Shown piece by piece: positions 1-11,758 of a stretch of 64,000 nt of DNA. Source of the DNA: Sipunculus nudus (taxonomy: Eukaryota; Annelida; Sipuncula; Golfingiida; Sipunculidae); the NCBI GenBank assembly GCA_026874595.1, contig CM049316.1, forward strand, positions 20,113,839 to 20,177,838, in the 5' to 3' direction. The notes beneath the pieces are model-generated. The model saw nothing but the letters and a program-made list of their open reading frames with translations. It was not told where the DNA came from and ran no database searches. The position numbers and the translations under genes are program-made. The first letter of the stretch is position 1; every line of letters starts with the position of its first letter.

Positions 1-414
1 TCTTCCTCTCGAGACTGAAACAACAAAGTTTGCATTACTATAAGAACAGGGATTACAATATAATGACCAACTGACCATGTTACTCTTGTTTTTATAGTTT
101 GAAACAGTTGGATGCCGATGAAATATGCTTTGGCATTCTTTAAATTTCTATTTTCTACAAAGTCACTTTAAAGTTACAGAGTTGCAAAGTGCACTTATTT
201 TTTATCATATGCAGAACAAAAATGTACCTTTAATCTTAAGAATAGATGTTTATGGTTCATTAAGTTATTCAGGGTTTATTTCATGCATAGGTTTAGCACT
301 TACTAAATTCTACGAAGGTAATGAAACTGATATAAGGATACCACATGTACTCTACAAATATGGTATTCAGTGTTTAAATTTTTTAAACTGAGAATTACTT
401 TTTGCTATACTAAC

Positions 415-3400
415 CTTTATTAATGGCACACGCAACTGATCTTGTATTAATGTATTGAAATTCTGGTATGTGCTCCACACAATGGTCTGGCTTGGGGTGT
501 CTATGAGAACCAACACTCTGTGTTTGAAGTGAATATTTGGCTGCTCAAAGTAAGAGTCCGACTTCTGCCAAAATCCTGCGTGTAACAATACATAGACACA
601 TTACCATGTATATTCAATATATGTTAGTGTGTAAATGAGAATTCAGTTTTGACTTCAATGGGAATTCTTATCTAATGAGATTGAAATTCCACTGTCAACT
701 GAATTTTTTTAATCAGTTTACATCCTAATTCCCCAGCAAATGGATCTAAAATAATTGATAAAATTTTGATATTATTTATTATAAGACAATATTAGTAGCC
801 AGAGACTATAATCTTATTAAATGCATAAATTTATTAATATATCAAGAAATGACAGTCTGTTTATTCAATTTAGTCAGTGACAATAATTTAGGCACAATGT
901 GCTTCTTTTCTTAATGCAACATGCAAGGTTTGCAAGTTTTAGGCAGGGAGATTTAAGCAACAGGATTATAACCTAGTTTTTACTACCAGCTAAAACCAGC
1001 ATTTTGCCTAAAACCAATGTTTGCCCAAATTTACAACTAGGAGATCTATCTATATAACAACTGTAATGAATGGGGTAGTGTAGTCACAAGGCCTTCCTTG
1101 ACTCTTGGACAGTTTCAGGTGTAAGTGATGCATTGTTTCTAGTTGACTAAAATTATGCAGTTCCAGCTATCAGGACTGTACTGTGCTGTTAATTGGTTCC
1201 TGAGCAGGAGACCCTATGTATATGTGGCACATGGCTCCCTTGGCTCAGGTGAAATCATCCCTTTGGGTTTCCTGATGCATGTTTGTTTATGGAGTCATGC
1301 ATGTCTCACTGCTTCCTGAAATGATGTAACAATGCCTCCAGCAGCCTGCTCCAAAGACTGGGCATCTGAGGGGATTGGCTCGACAAGCTTGGTCTAGTCC
1401 AGTGGTTGCTATTGATGAGGGTGAATAGGAAAGTTCACATGCTCTTTCATGCATGACATAATGGTGACTTTCATGATTCCATGCAGGAATCTTGCTTAAA
1501 TTGGCTTATTATTGACCAAGTGATCTGCCAAGGGCCCCAATTCCTAAAGTTCAGGTTTCTCAGGCCTCCTTTAGGTAGTACCTAGCCCACCAGTTTTAAT
1601 TAATTTATTCTGTCATAAGCTAACACCATGGTCATGCTTTCATTCTCACTCCTTTTTATTAATACTGTATTTGCTGTATCATATGTAAATTGGTATGTTA
1701 TTATATAATCATTTTACCAGTTTCCAGGGTATTTCTGCCCTTATGGCAGTAACGAGGGCAGAAAGGTTTCTGCCACTCTGGCTCCTTTCTGGTAGGGCAG
1801 AAACCATGACAGAAATGACAATGGCAGAAAAATGCCAACCCATTTCAGATGAATAACACACCCAGCACTTTTGTGACCCCATGCATCTGGCCACAACACC
1901 TATTAATCAGGAGATGCTCTAACTACTTTGCCCCCCCCCCCCCCACTCCACAAAAATAGGTGATATAAATCACCTCACGCACTAGATTTAGAACAAGTGC
2001 CCATACCACACCAACAAAGGCTTGGTATCGTATTTTAAGTTACATAAAAATTCAGAGCAAATATGACACCAGGTAGTGTTTACCTTACTTGGTATATCCA
2101 TACTACCAACTTTAAACTAGAATATCAGCAAAAGCTGACAAAAGCCCTCAGCCAAAAGAACAGTGTTTATTTTAGGTAACAGTAACAAGTATGAAATATG
2201 TTCTCACATGGATGTATATCTGTACATATGTCTTTTGTTCAAGTTATAAATTTGAACTAGAGAGGTATGTAGTATCTTTACAAGACTGGTAAATGAAGTG
2301 ATATAGACCTGTAAGATGATAAACACTTGGCATTGGATCACCTGTTAAATGAGATCTCTATGTATTTTGTAACACACAAGGACACACATAACCATTCTTT
2401 TATCTTATCCAAGACCCCCTAGGTTCCAAGGTACTGCCCTCAAATTTTAATTGCTCCCTCTGTGTTCTCGTATCATTGACTGATTTGATTTTGACATTAC
2501 GACTATGTTAGCATAGCCAATGAAACAGTCTGCCAACAGAATGGAAACCACAGATTGTGGCCTATTCAATGGTTGCCAGGGGGATGAGCTGTCGCTCAAA
2601 ACAAATGTAACAACAGTTGCTCCATGTATTCCTTGCTAGGCTGGTAAAAGGTCTTTGGCAAAATGGCCTGATAATTATGTTGATTCCTTGACGCATCAGT
2701 TGTGTGTCACATATCAGGCTTTGTTTACCCACAGTTAAGAGGACCAAAACTATTTATGGAATAAGTTTGTGGTCTAGCTCATACACAATGGCTTCTTCAA
2801 CCCAAAAAATAATTTGCCAACAGCATTTATATTTGCTTTATATTAATCATGTGATCATTTCAGCCAACCATAGAGGTTGTGTCTTCTGGCATGGGGTCTC
2901 ATCTGATAGGACCAAAATACAGTGCTCCCCTCTGGTGTAGCAACTCAGGATACAAGGTCAAAACAGACAGCGCTTACGATATGGGTAGTAGGCCTATAGG
3001 TAAAGAGTGGTGTAATGAGCGTAGTCTTCCTGTAATATAATGAACTCCAGGTATGAGCATAATCAAATGTACGGAAGTTCCTCTGGAAAAAATGATTAAT
3101 CTGCCTTTGTATGGAAACTACTAATTAAGCGACTCCTGTTATGACCAAGCGGACATGTAGGCCAAATTCTGAACAAGTGCTGCAATGCTAAACCACAGGC
3201 TGGGTATAGGTACATTATACAGTGATGAACTTCAGGGGAGTAAAACACCAACTGAACCCATATTTTTATGCAGAAAAAAGTGGGTTCAGTCCTGCATACA
3301 CACTCAGCTAGTGAACCCACATTTTTATTTTTACAAATTTCTCATTTCTGCCAGTGAACTTGCATTAATTTTGTGCAAAATGAACCCACTTTTGGTATCT

Positions 3401-3728
3401 TTGTCCATGAGGTTGCGTAATGTCCAGAAATATAAATCAAGAAGTGACGCTTATGTTGTACCGCATATTTCGGGTCGGTCTTTTTACCGAACGCTACAGA
3501 GTGTAAACACTTGGTAGGACTTTTTACCGAGTGCTGTCCTGGGTTCACAGCAGGCTATGCTCTGACCCATGTGGGACTACCGAGCCCTAGGGACTTTTTG
3601 CTGAGCACTACCATTATTTACATTGTATTTGTTTATAGACTATGAATAAATATAGGCTTATGTTATCTTTCCCACTCATTATCTGTCTCTCTCTCTCTCT
3701 CTATATATATATACAATACATATATACA

Positions 3729-3771
<43 letters not shown>

Positions 3772-5152
3772 CATGCTCTAGATATAAAAATATTATATAT
3801 GTAATCTATATACCAAGCAGTAATTCATGTATTAGTTTTTTATAACATAACATACCATCTTTAAAATATTATATACATTGAATATATGTCTTTTTGATAA
3901 CATTCCCTCATTCCGGTTCTTCTCTCTCTCTCTTACTGTCTTTCTCTTTCGTTCTCTCTCCCTTTCTTTCTTTATCTATCTTTTTTACTCTTTCTTTCTT
4001 TCTCTCTCCTATATATATATATATATCGGATGGTACAAGTCTAGAATTCAGGCTGCTGTTCTGGACATGTTAAGACACCACGGATACATGTGAAACGTTG
4101 TAATAATATATCCAGTTTACTCCTTTGTAAGTTAATGGTATCCTATATCCTTCCCATGTACCTATTTCCCTGTAATAATGTACAATTTATCCTTCCTTTA
4201 CGCAATTTAACATGCTCGTATCCGTCATGATTCCACCCTCTTGCTTGTTTACACCACTTGGCTTATGTGCACATGTCCTGCCTACGTCATTCACATCCGT
4301 TGTCTTGCGCCCTCCAGGCATTTGTACGCACACACATCATGGATATATTTGGTGTATTTCAAGGGTTAGGGTTCACAAATAGAACAGTGACTCCACCTTG
4401 TCCGCAAGAAGCGCGAGATGGAGTATGGTTTAGTGGCAGGCAGTTAACAAATGGCTGAGGGTTAATTTTTTAAAGCTTTTGCGACATCTGGCGCCCGGAG
4501 GACGCATACGCTTGACAAATATTAACCCTCATTTTAACAACTACAACCAATTCTGAAAAGTAGATTTAAATACCCCCCCTCGACCCCTCACACCCAACTC
4601 ATCTTGCATGTGGTAGAGAATAGGACTTGTTAATCCATGATTGCTGGTTCGAGACCCAGTGGAGAGCTTCACAATTGCATGTTATGTGTACCAATAATTG
4701 CATTTCTCATTACAGGTTCGCCATTAGACGGAGACACAGATATATACAGCAGACATACGAACAAGAGACTAGAAACCATAAACATAGACACCAGAAGTTT
4801 TATTCATTGACTCAAACTCAATGGCTCAAACAGCAGCCTTAATTCTAGATGTGCTCCTATCGGATAAATATTATATGGTACGGACTAAAACCCGGATGCC
4901 ACATGTCACATGTCACATGCCAAAGTGTGTGGACTAAAACCCGGATGCCACATGTCACATGCCAAAATGCGGATACTAGTATTGGAAGCCGATATTAAGG
5001 GTTGAGACATCGGATGCCCGACGGCTTTAAATTTATAATATGATAAAAAATGATAAGTGTTCCTTAAATATTTTAGTTAAAGAAATTCAGAATTTTTGAG
5101 TTTTTTTTAAAACCATTACTTAAAATCTTAGACACGCAATATTTTATCAATG

Positions 5153-5199
<47 letters not shown>

Positions 5200-5322
5200 A
5201 AACAAAGTAAACATTTGAAAGTTGTGAAATATTTTTTTATTTTAACTTTATCACAGGATATAAAATATGAAATATTTTCATTTTATATCACAAGTATCTA
5301 TCAAAATTAAATACAGGTAAAA

Positions 5323-5364
<42 letters not shown>

Positions 5365-8238
5365 TTTACTTATATCTTTTATATAAATATATCAATATGT
5401 ATATATTGAATATGCATACAAACACGTATACATGAATATATTACATAAAAAAACATGAATTATATACAATATACCCCTCAAATATTTTACATGATGCATT
5501 TTTCGCACAACCATGAAACATCCATTATATTGAAAGGATCAACTCTGCTACATTCACAATGGTACAAAATTTCACAGCCAGAAATTTTAAGCATAAATAA
5601 TTAGGGACATTACATACACAATTTATACTAACAGTGTGGACTTTTGGACGGATACTGTTTTCGAGTCACTTTGTCACAAATATGTGTGTATATAAGATAA
5701 TTTTAAGTTCATTGTTTATTCAAGTGACAATGTCTTTCGCAGCGATCAAGGATGATAAATAACAAAAAAATCCAATGTACAAATCTAACTATTTATATAA
5801 AAATATAACAATGATACATTCTATAATTATGCCAACTCCAGCATCAAATGAGACACACAGAACAAATCATTTTTCTGCTCTCTCTTCAGCTCTGCCGAAC
5901 TAACTGACCCAACATCTTGCCACAGTGAGTGGCTTAATATCTCGCTCAGCCTTCTTGGCTTGAGCCCTAGTAGCTACTGCTATCATTTCCTCTCTTGACT
6001 CCACGATAACTGCTTTAATTGCTTCGGCTTTTCCTGCGACCTTAGATTCTACCACTTCATTGATCTCATTTGACTCATCTTGTCCTACCTCACTAATAAA
6101 TTATTTTTAATATAAAACAAGAAGAAGACTGGAGCCTGTTCAGGAAAACCTTTATTTGCATAATATAAAAGGATACGCATTATTATATAAAGAAACTTAA
6201 TAAACTGGTGCACTTCCATTGTATCACTGTAAAAAAAATAAATAAATTGAAAGAATTTCAGCTTGGGATTTCCTGTACTTGGGCTACTATTAACAGGCTG
6301 TATTTCTGAGCTAGCACTTTTGCGACAATTTAACTCACCATAACTGCAAAATACTTGCATTTCATTTTACGTCCGACTGACGTCCGAGATTAATATCAGT
6401 TAAAAAAAATTATTATTAATCAATATTAACTCGTGTACCTCAGTATGCTTACAGAAATATATACGAGCAATGGACATGTGAAGTTTTATTGGTATATGAT
6501 GAATGATTATAAAAATATGGTGAAACTTGTTACAGACAGCCTGTGGCATCCGACCACTCGAGCGGCATCCGGCGAGGCATCCGATTGGCATGTGACATGT
6601 GACATGTGGCATCCGGGTTTTAGTCCATACCATATTATATATAGTATAGGTATTTGTTACCTTTACCTCCGATCCAGGTTCTTCTTGTTTCTCTCTTTCT
6701 TTCTCTCTCTCCTTTATATATCGGTTAAATATTATATATAGTATAGCTCTCTCTCTTTTTTTCTCTTTTGCTCGCTCTCTCTCTCTCATATATATAAAGA
6801 TACTCTGATATATGTACATATATAGCATAATTTTAAATTATATATTATATTTATATACTGATATATGAATACATGTATCTATATATATATATCTCCAATT
6901 TATATGTATGTTTACCGTAATATATATATATATCTTTATATATATATCAGTATATAACCGTCATTGAAAGAAATTTATGCAAAAGTTGTTACATGGTTTG
7001 GTGAGAAATCATCCGACCTCATCCAGGGGATAAACATCATTAATTAATAAGTTTGCTGGATTAATTAAGTAACATGCTTTATAAATATTCTAAATATATA
7101 CTTTTGTGCTGAATGCTGTAAAAAACTAGTTGTCATGTGAGCGATTGTAGGGCTCGGTAAAAAGTCTGTAGCGCTGGGTAGTCCCAAGTATGTAAGAACA
7201 CTGCCCATTGTAAGAGCAGGATAGCACTCGATAAAAAGTCAGAGCGCTTGGTTAACCCAAGCGGGTCAAAGAAATGCCTGGTTTGAATCCAGGGTAGTGC
7301 TCGGTAAAAAGTCCTAGCGCTCGGTAAAAGACCGACTGTATATTTCTAACTGATAAAATCCTATAATATTAATATTTATATGGAAGCCCCCCCCCCCTTC
7401 ATGACACCCAGAACCTGAGGAAGACAGCTAGAGGGTCCAAAATGTGGGTCACTTATACTGCAATTTTATCTCTTCACTTGAGTCATGTATTGTTTGTATC
7501 ATCGCCCTCCATGTGATGCCTCTCATTCTCGGCCGAGGCTATCGGCACGACCGTCGTGCCGATAAGAAGTACAATCAGCACGACAGCCTCTCATATTATA
7601 ATATAAAACCTAACCACTCTTAATAATATGGCTGGTAACAGACACCTCAGCACAACAGAACTATTTGAAAGTTGTACATGCTGGGTTATTTACGTAAACT
7701 TAATACTTACATAAAGTTACAAGTTAGACACAATCGGTGCACTGGAAAAGCCTGGGCCGGGCCTATTACACGAATATTCCTTGGCCAGCTGTCATATAGC
7801 AAGTACTTTGTGTAGTTTGTGGTATGTTTATTTCTGTTAATGAGTTTTGTTTTGTATCAGTTTCCCAAAAATTATAATTCCTCTGATACTTGAAGTAATT
7901 ATTTTATGAAAATCTAAAATATATTTAGTGTACGATACATGGGAACACACGGCTGTCGTGCGGATAAGAAAGCTAATCCGCACGACGGTCGTGCGGATAG
8001 ACACTGCCCTCATTCTCAGCCCCCTGTCCTGACTTGTCCTGAACGAAATACAGAGGATACAAGTAGTAAAACAAGTTAAAAATACGACCATACGCTTACC
8101 TTCGCTTCTATACGCAATAAGGAGTGGTGGTATGAATGTTAATGCGACAATAAATACAAAAAGGAATGTGGCTTTGGAACATATATGAGTTTTGTACCGC
8201 CTCAGCTCAGGATGGGCAAATATCTCGTAGACCGCCAT
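415..8238 (-). CDS. TMEM231: TMEM231, first two coding exons (partial gene)
   Basis: Exon 1 is 8238-8100 and exon 2 is 575-415, both minus strand; the later exons lie beyond the left edge. Exon 1 gives 46 codons starting MAVYEIFAHPELRRY, with one membrane segment (about residues 23-43, rich in F, V, I and L, ending IPPLLIAY). Exon 2 begins GFWQKSDSY and ends DQLRVPLIK. The donors are GTAAGC and GTTAGT, the exon 2 acceptor is CGCAG, and the phases match (1, then 0). From memory of the family, human TMEM231 has the same order: MALYELFSHP, a first membrane segment ending IPPLLVA, then GFWLK and DRLRVPLV. TMEM231 is a two-pass protein of the MKS/B9 complex at the ciliary transition zone, where it helps gate entry of membrane proteins into cilia. 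The start is fixed by family alignment; an upstream in-frame Met in the same open stretch is unlikely to be used. The gene is head to head with the zinc-finger gene at 8599. Confidence 0.93.
576..3473. other. TMEM231 intron 1, gene-distal part
   Basis: This intronic sequence shows no convincing exon on either strand. A C-run lies at about 1931-1945. A few imperfect short repeats occur, but I recognise no element with clear ends. Confidence 0.6.
3682..4026. repeat. TC/TA microsatellite cluster
   Basis: CT runs (about 3686-3702 and 3920-4008) alternate with TA runs (about 3703-3768 and 4010-4026). The matching GA/TA and TC/TA tracts at 5150-5199 and 6685-6960 lie in the other half of the same foldback element. 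Confidence 0.9.
4603..4672 (+). repeat. tRNA-like SINE head (degenerate)
   Basis: An A-box-like TGGTAGAG (4611-4618) is followed by an anticodon-arm-like GGACTTGTTAATCC and a B-box-like GGTTCGAGACC (4646-4656). The order and spacing resemble a tRNA-derived SINE promoter. The acceptor stem does not pair, so this is not a functional tRNA gene. Confidence 0.4.
5150..5199. repeat. (TA)n(GA)n microsatellite
   Basis: A TA run passes directly into a GA run. A further TA run lies at about 5326-5360. Confidence 0.9.
5900..6086 (-). pseudogene. Retroelement polyprotein-like fragment
   Basis: One minus-strand frame stays open for about 60 codons, from an upstream stop near 6108 down to TAG at 5902-5900. 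Its composition is coding-like: Glu/Lys/Ala rich, with MIAVATRAQAKKAERDIK near the end. A TRAQ-type motif of this kind is common just upstream of the protease region in Ty3/Gypsy polyproteins; that link is family knowledge applied to a very short match. No start, zinc knuckle, protease or reverse transcriptase follows. It lies inside the foldback element in TMEM231 intron 1 and is probably a fragment carried by it. Confidence 0.35.
6685..6960. repeat. TC/TA microsatellite tract
   Basis: TTTCTCTC and CTCTCTCTC runs are mixed with long TA-rich tracts. They mirror the cluster at 3682-4026 on the other side of the foldback element. Confidence 0.9.
7541..7563. repeat. 23-bp palindrome, first of a pair
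   Basis: Perfect 11-bp arms (ATCGGCACGAC and its complement) flank a single central C. It is followed by AAGAAG and, shortly after, a partial GCACGAC copy. It lies in TMEM231 intron 1, about 680 bp from the TMEM231 start. Confidence 0.85.
7976..7998. repeat. 23-bp palindrome, second of a pair
   Basis: Perfect 11-bp arms (ATCCGCACGAC and its complement) flank a central G. A GTCGTGCGGATAAGAA block lies immediately before it. It differs from the palindrome at 7541 mainly by a paired G/C swap in both arms, so symmetry was kept. Confidence 0.85.
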
Positions 8239-8598
8239 TTTCAAACACTGTAATCCCGCACTGAATGGTCCACTTGGATACCAAAAGAAAAGAATCAAAG
8301 TTGTAATTTCACAAAATTTTAGACAAAGCAAATATAAACTAATATATCGAAATGTTTACAAGATATTGTAATTGCACTTATCGGTACTATTATTATCTCC
8401 AATGAAAATAATAACATTACGTTTTACTGAACCTATGAATCGGGGACTACCGCTCGCTTTCGTCTATGTCCGCGGGACACAAATACACCAATGGGGCTCT
8501 AGTATCCTTTTTCGGTATTCTCCGATTGACATCCCGAGGATGTTCGTCCAACTTCGTCTCCTCTCGTAACCCCGAACTCCACGATAAACAACGTCAAT
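8239..8598. promoter_or_regulatory. Probable bidirectional promoter, TMEM231 / zinc-finger gene
   Basis: The two start codons point away from each other 360 bp apart (8238 minus, 8599 plus). The interval holds more GC and CpG than its surroundings (for example CCGCTCGCTTTCG, GTCCGCGGG). Both starts sit in ATGGCGG contexts, which resemble the YY1 motif AAnATGGCGGC. No TATA box is evident. I looked for a ciliary RFX X-box and did not find a convincing one. Confidence 0.6.
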
Positions 8599-11500
8599 AT
8601 GGCGGACAGAGGTAAGCTATCTTCTGACAGATTTAGGAAATTTCAAGTGTATGGCATTGATCGGTGAACGTTTCAGATGATCACTCATGCGTACATGTAT
8701 TGTCCCATAACCTATCAGTTTGGGTGTATTTGATGTACTTTGAATCCAGCGTATTTCAGCAAAGTCATGTTTTTTTATTATTCGGGGGACCCGCCTTCGT
8801 TGACAACTGTGATGCCATTTTGGTTGGTGCAGATACAAATCACTACATTACTTGTCAGTAGTAGCATGAATTGTACTGTGCTGTATTTAAAAGAACAGCT
8901 TTCTCAGTCATGTAAAATTTTTACTTTTTTGGTGTAACCAAGGTATAATCATGACTTGGAGAATCTGAAAAAGGCCATACAGGCAACTCCAGTTTTTCCA
9001 TTGACCTAGACCCAGTTTCAGCTAAGTTAAATACACAGACTCAGAGCTTCATTTATCTGGCAGACAGAGCATATGAAACTGCTATGCAGCACTTGTGTTA
9101 CCCAATGTGTTTGGTCCCTGCCCCAGTGGGTTGGACACCACCTATAAGCGATTGTTTCAGAAGGGAGGCACATTTACTTCATTTTCCTCGGGATTGGCCA
9201 CCATATAAGCAGTGGTAAATGTAATCGGGTATGGCCAAAAAAAAATAAAAGGTTTAGTTCTCAGGCACCATCCTTGTCAATTTTAACACCCCGCATCTAA
9301 AATATTTATTTTTATTTTCATCTTTCAAGAAGATAAAATAATACAATTTTGATCAGATTTCCCTTATATGTAGTGCTTTTACCTCTTTAGCAAAAAAATC
9401 TGTTATTTTCATGCTTTTCCATGATCATATGACATTTTTATTGAAACAAAATTTAAATATTGCCCACCCATATTGATTTGATTTCTGAAAAAAAGTGCCT
9501 GAGAACCATACCTTTTTTTGGCCTAATACATCTACCCTTCTGGCTGAAGCAATAATTTGTAGGCAATTACCAGCACTCACTGGGTTAGGGTAATGTATGG
9601 AGTCAAGGCAGCTGTTCATGCATTCTGTCTGCTAGTTAAATAAAGCTCCAGTTTTGTGGCTGTTTATTCCACAGAGCTGCAACTAGATCTATCCAATTAC
9701 CTACTGCATCTTCTGAATGCTGTGTACTTGGTTTCTTGGTGAAGATGTGGTTGCAGGCCAGAACTTGGTTACGATAAAAAGAATAATGTAATACTAGATC
9801 AATAGAGTAGTAACAAAGTTGGAGGGGAATAGTGCCTATCATCTAATAAGAGTACCCAAAAACCCGATTCTTTCTATTTCCAGTTGTGATAATGACCAAA
9901 GATGTCAAAACTGGAATGCCCAAATGTGTATAATACGAGCATTTAATATCTTTTCAGTTATGTAGAATAAAAAGTCCATGCTCCATTCAATACAGACATC
10001 GTTCTATTATGGGCAAAACTTGAGTGTGTTCATAATTCGGAGATACCACAACATATGATGATGTGTATGCATTCATTATGACACCAATTTATTTTGTATT
10101 TTTATTATTTTGCTTCAGGTGGGTTGCTGACAAGTCTGCTCAATGACAGCAGTAACCTTTTCCGACCTATTTCCAGTTCTACCCCTGACCCTGGTGTTGC
10201 ACTTGAGCCAACAGGGCAAGAAGTTGTTGCTGATACAGAATGCGCTCTTACACTTCTTCAGCTGGCCCAGTCATCAGTGTCATTGTATGGCTGTAATGAT
10301 GACATGATTGACCATAAACCTGACCCTGAGGGGTCTCGCACAGGAGAAGACCTATCCTACAACAAAGTTCCCACCCCTCCGATGTTGAACCAGAGCTCTG
10401 TAAGAGAAGACATCAGTATGGATCACGGTTATCATTATGAAGAGAAGCCAAGCACAAGTGTGTCTGTGAAGAGACGCTGGTCAGGGGAGAGAAAATATGT
10501 AAATTCTCAATACCATGATGAACTGGTTAAACGTATTAGGTTGGATCACAATTATTACTGGACTGGTTATGGAGAGTTTAAATACAAGGTCACCAAAATG
10601 CTTCCAACTGAAACAGTTGATTCTCTTGAAGCATGTTTGAATGGTTTGCAGGAATCCCCGAAAGAGAAATCAGCCAAAGCAAATGGGCCCACAAAATCTA
10701 GCAGTCCAGGATCTGTGCAGAAGTTGAAAGTTGAAAGTACATCTCCTAAATCTCAGGGCAAATTAAGTGCCTCTAATAAAAGTCCAAAGGAGCAGCAGTC
10801 CAATAATTCTTGTAACTCATTCAGACCCATAAGCAGCACAGAGAATAAGGATCGCTTTCATAATTTCAATCTCCTACTGAATTGTCTTGAATCGCAGGCT
10901 GATGCTGAAGTGATTCAGGACTTTTCCATCAGCAAGAAGCCTGATGATAACACTGTGTACAGAGTAGGCTCGCCTCAGGAAGTCTTAGAGAGTTTGGATC
11001 TTGATGAAAGCCCGCAAGATGAAGGAGACCTGACCTGCAGTTATTGCTTCAAGACTTTCAGCAAGAAGAGATATCTTACCAAACATATCCGTCGTATGCA
11101 TCCAGCAGCCCTCGGTGCAGAGAGAGACACTGTGTATGAACTGTGCCCTTACTGTAAGAGGAAGGTAGTCAATCGATTCTCTAAAAAGGGTTCCAGTCAT
11201 ATAGATCAGTGCAGGGAGCTCATTGAGAATTCAAAAAAGACTGCCAAGTCACCTGTAGTAGACACTGCCTCCTGTCAGTTTTGCGGAGTCAGGTTGAAAA
11301 GGCATATGCTAGTGAAGCATTTGGCACAAGAGCATTGTGTTGATAGCAAGGAAGATGCCATCAAGATGGCAGAAGAAGCTGCAAGTTTTCCTACTATATC
11401 CATCACCTATCCTCGCAAGTACATTATCAGGGACACATTGAGTGGTAGCTCTGTAGAGCACTATAATCCTGAGGATGGGGTTTCAGAAGACCCACATATG

Positions 11501-11758
11501 TGTCAGGAATATGACTGTGAAAGCCCTGAACCTCATCCATGTGACTTTAATTCATCAACCCACCTCATATCCAGGGAACATGAAATGCAGAGTGGTGATG
11601 AGACAAATGATCATATGCATAGTAGAAGTAATGTCTCTTACGACCATATACTCGAATGGCAAGCCAGTGAAGACTGTGAGAACAATACAAATAAAGACAA
11701 TAATGTTATACAATATATGCAATCTAGAGTTCAAAATGAACTATCATTACCCGTATAA
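8599..11758 (+). CDS. Zinc-finger protein with three zinc-binding modules, two exons
   Basis: Exon 1 (8599-8611) encodes MADR plus one base with donor GTAAGC. Exon 2 (10119-11758) follows a TGCTTCAG acceptor and continues GGLLTSLLNDSSNLF to the stop, for 550 residues. The first 300 residues are low-complexity, Ser/Lys/Pro rich and probably disordered. Three modules follow: a classical C2H2 finger (C311 to about H332, CSYCFKTF ... KHIRRMH), a C2HC-like module (from C347, CPYCKRK ... HIDQC) and a shorter finger (from C390, CQFCGVRL ... HLAQEHC). A FRPISS motif occurs twice, at residues 19-24 and 239-244. The acidic, His/Ser-rich tail has no recognised domain. The modules suggest a nuclear nucleic-acid-binding protein, but I cannot name the family. 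The divergent start shared with TMEM231 suggests housekeeping-like expression. A single 1.6 kb exon holds nearly all of the coding sequence. Confidence 0.85.
9233..9523. mobile_element. MITE copy 1 (GGCCAAAAAAA ends) in zinc-finger gene intron
   Basis: Terminal inverted repeats run GGCCAAAAA ... TTCTCAGGCAC at the left and GTGCCTGAGAACC ... TTTTTTTGGCC at the right, about 30 bp each. The body is AT-rich and noncoding. A second copy lies in the opposite orientation at 54801-55136, sharing internal blocks such as GATCAGATTTCC / GGAAATCTGATC. Confidence 0.8.

Larger units (their letters stand above)
4873..6636. repeat. Internal inverted repeat, arms about 49 bp
   Basis: The left arm (4873-4921) contains GGACTAAAACCCGGATGCC followed by ACATGTC repeats. 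The right arm (6587-6636) is its near-perfect reverse complement. The left arm is duplicated in tandem at 4929-4964. The centre differs from that of the outer foldback arms, so this is a separate inverted structure nested inside. Confidence 0.7.
3474..7336. mobile_element. 3.9 kb foldback element with long imperfect terminal inverted repeats
   Basis: The left arm (3474-3618) reads GTCGGTCTTTTTACCGA and onward. The right arm (about 7146-7336) is its imperfect reverse complement, ending TCGGTAAAAGACCGAC. Both arms are built from several copies of a unit close to GACTTTTTACCGAGCGCT, so they are themselves repeated and unequal in length. The interior holds TA and TC/GA microsatellites, a second internal inverted repeat, a tRNA-like head and a short coding remnant on the minus strand. 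It lies wholly inside TMEM231 intron 1. I see no transposase, so it is probably non-autonomous or composite. Confidence 0.6.

Noticed and set aside
6400-6828. 142-codon minus-strand frame rich in RERE and IYMY
   Set aside because: It is the translation of TC/TA microsatellites.
7240-7290. tRNA-like B box (GGTTTGAATCC) in the right foldback arm
   Set aside because: No cloverleaf or A box can be formed around it.
10985-11200. 71-codon minus-strand frame within the zinc-finger exon
   Set aside because: It is a shadow of the coding strand; the plus-strand frame carries the zinc ligands.
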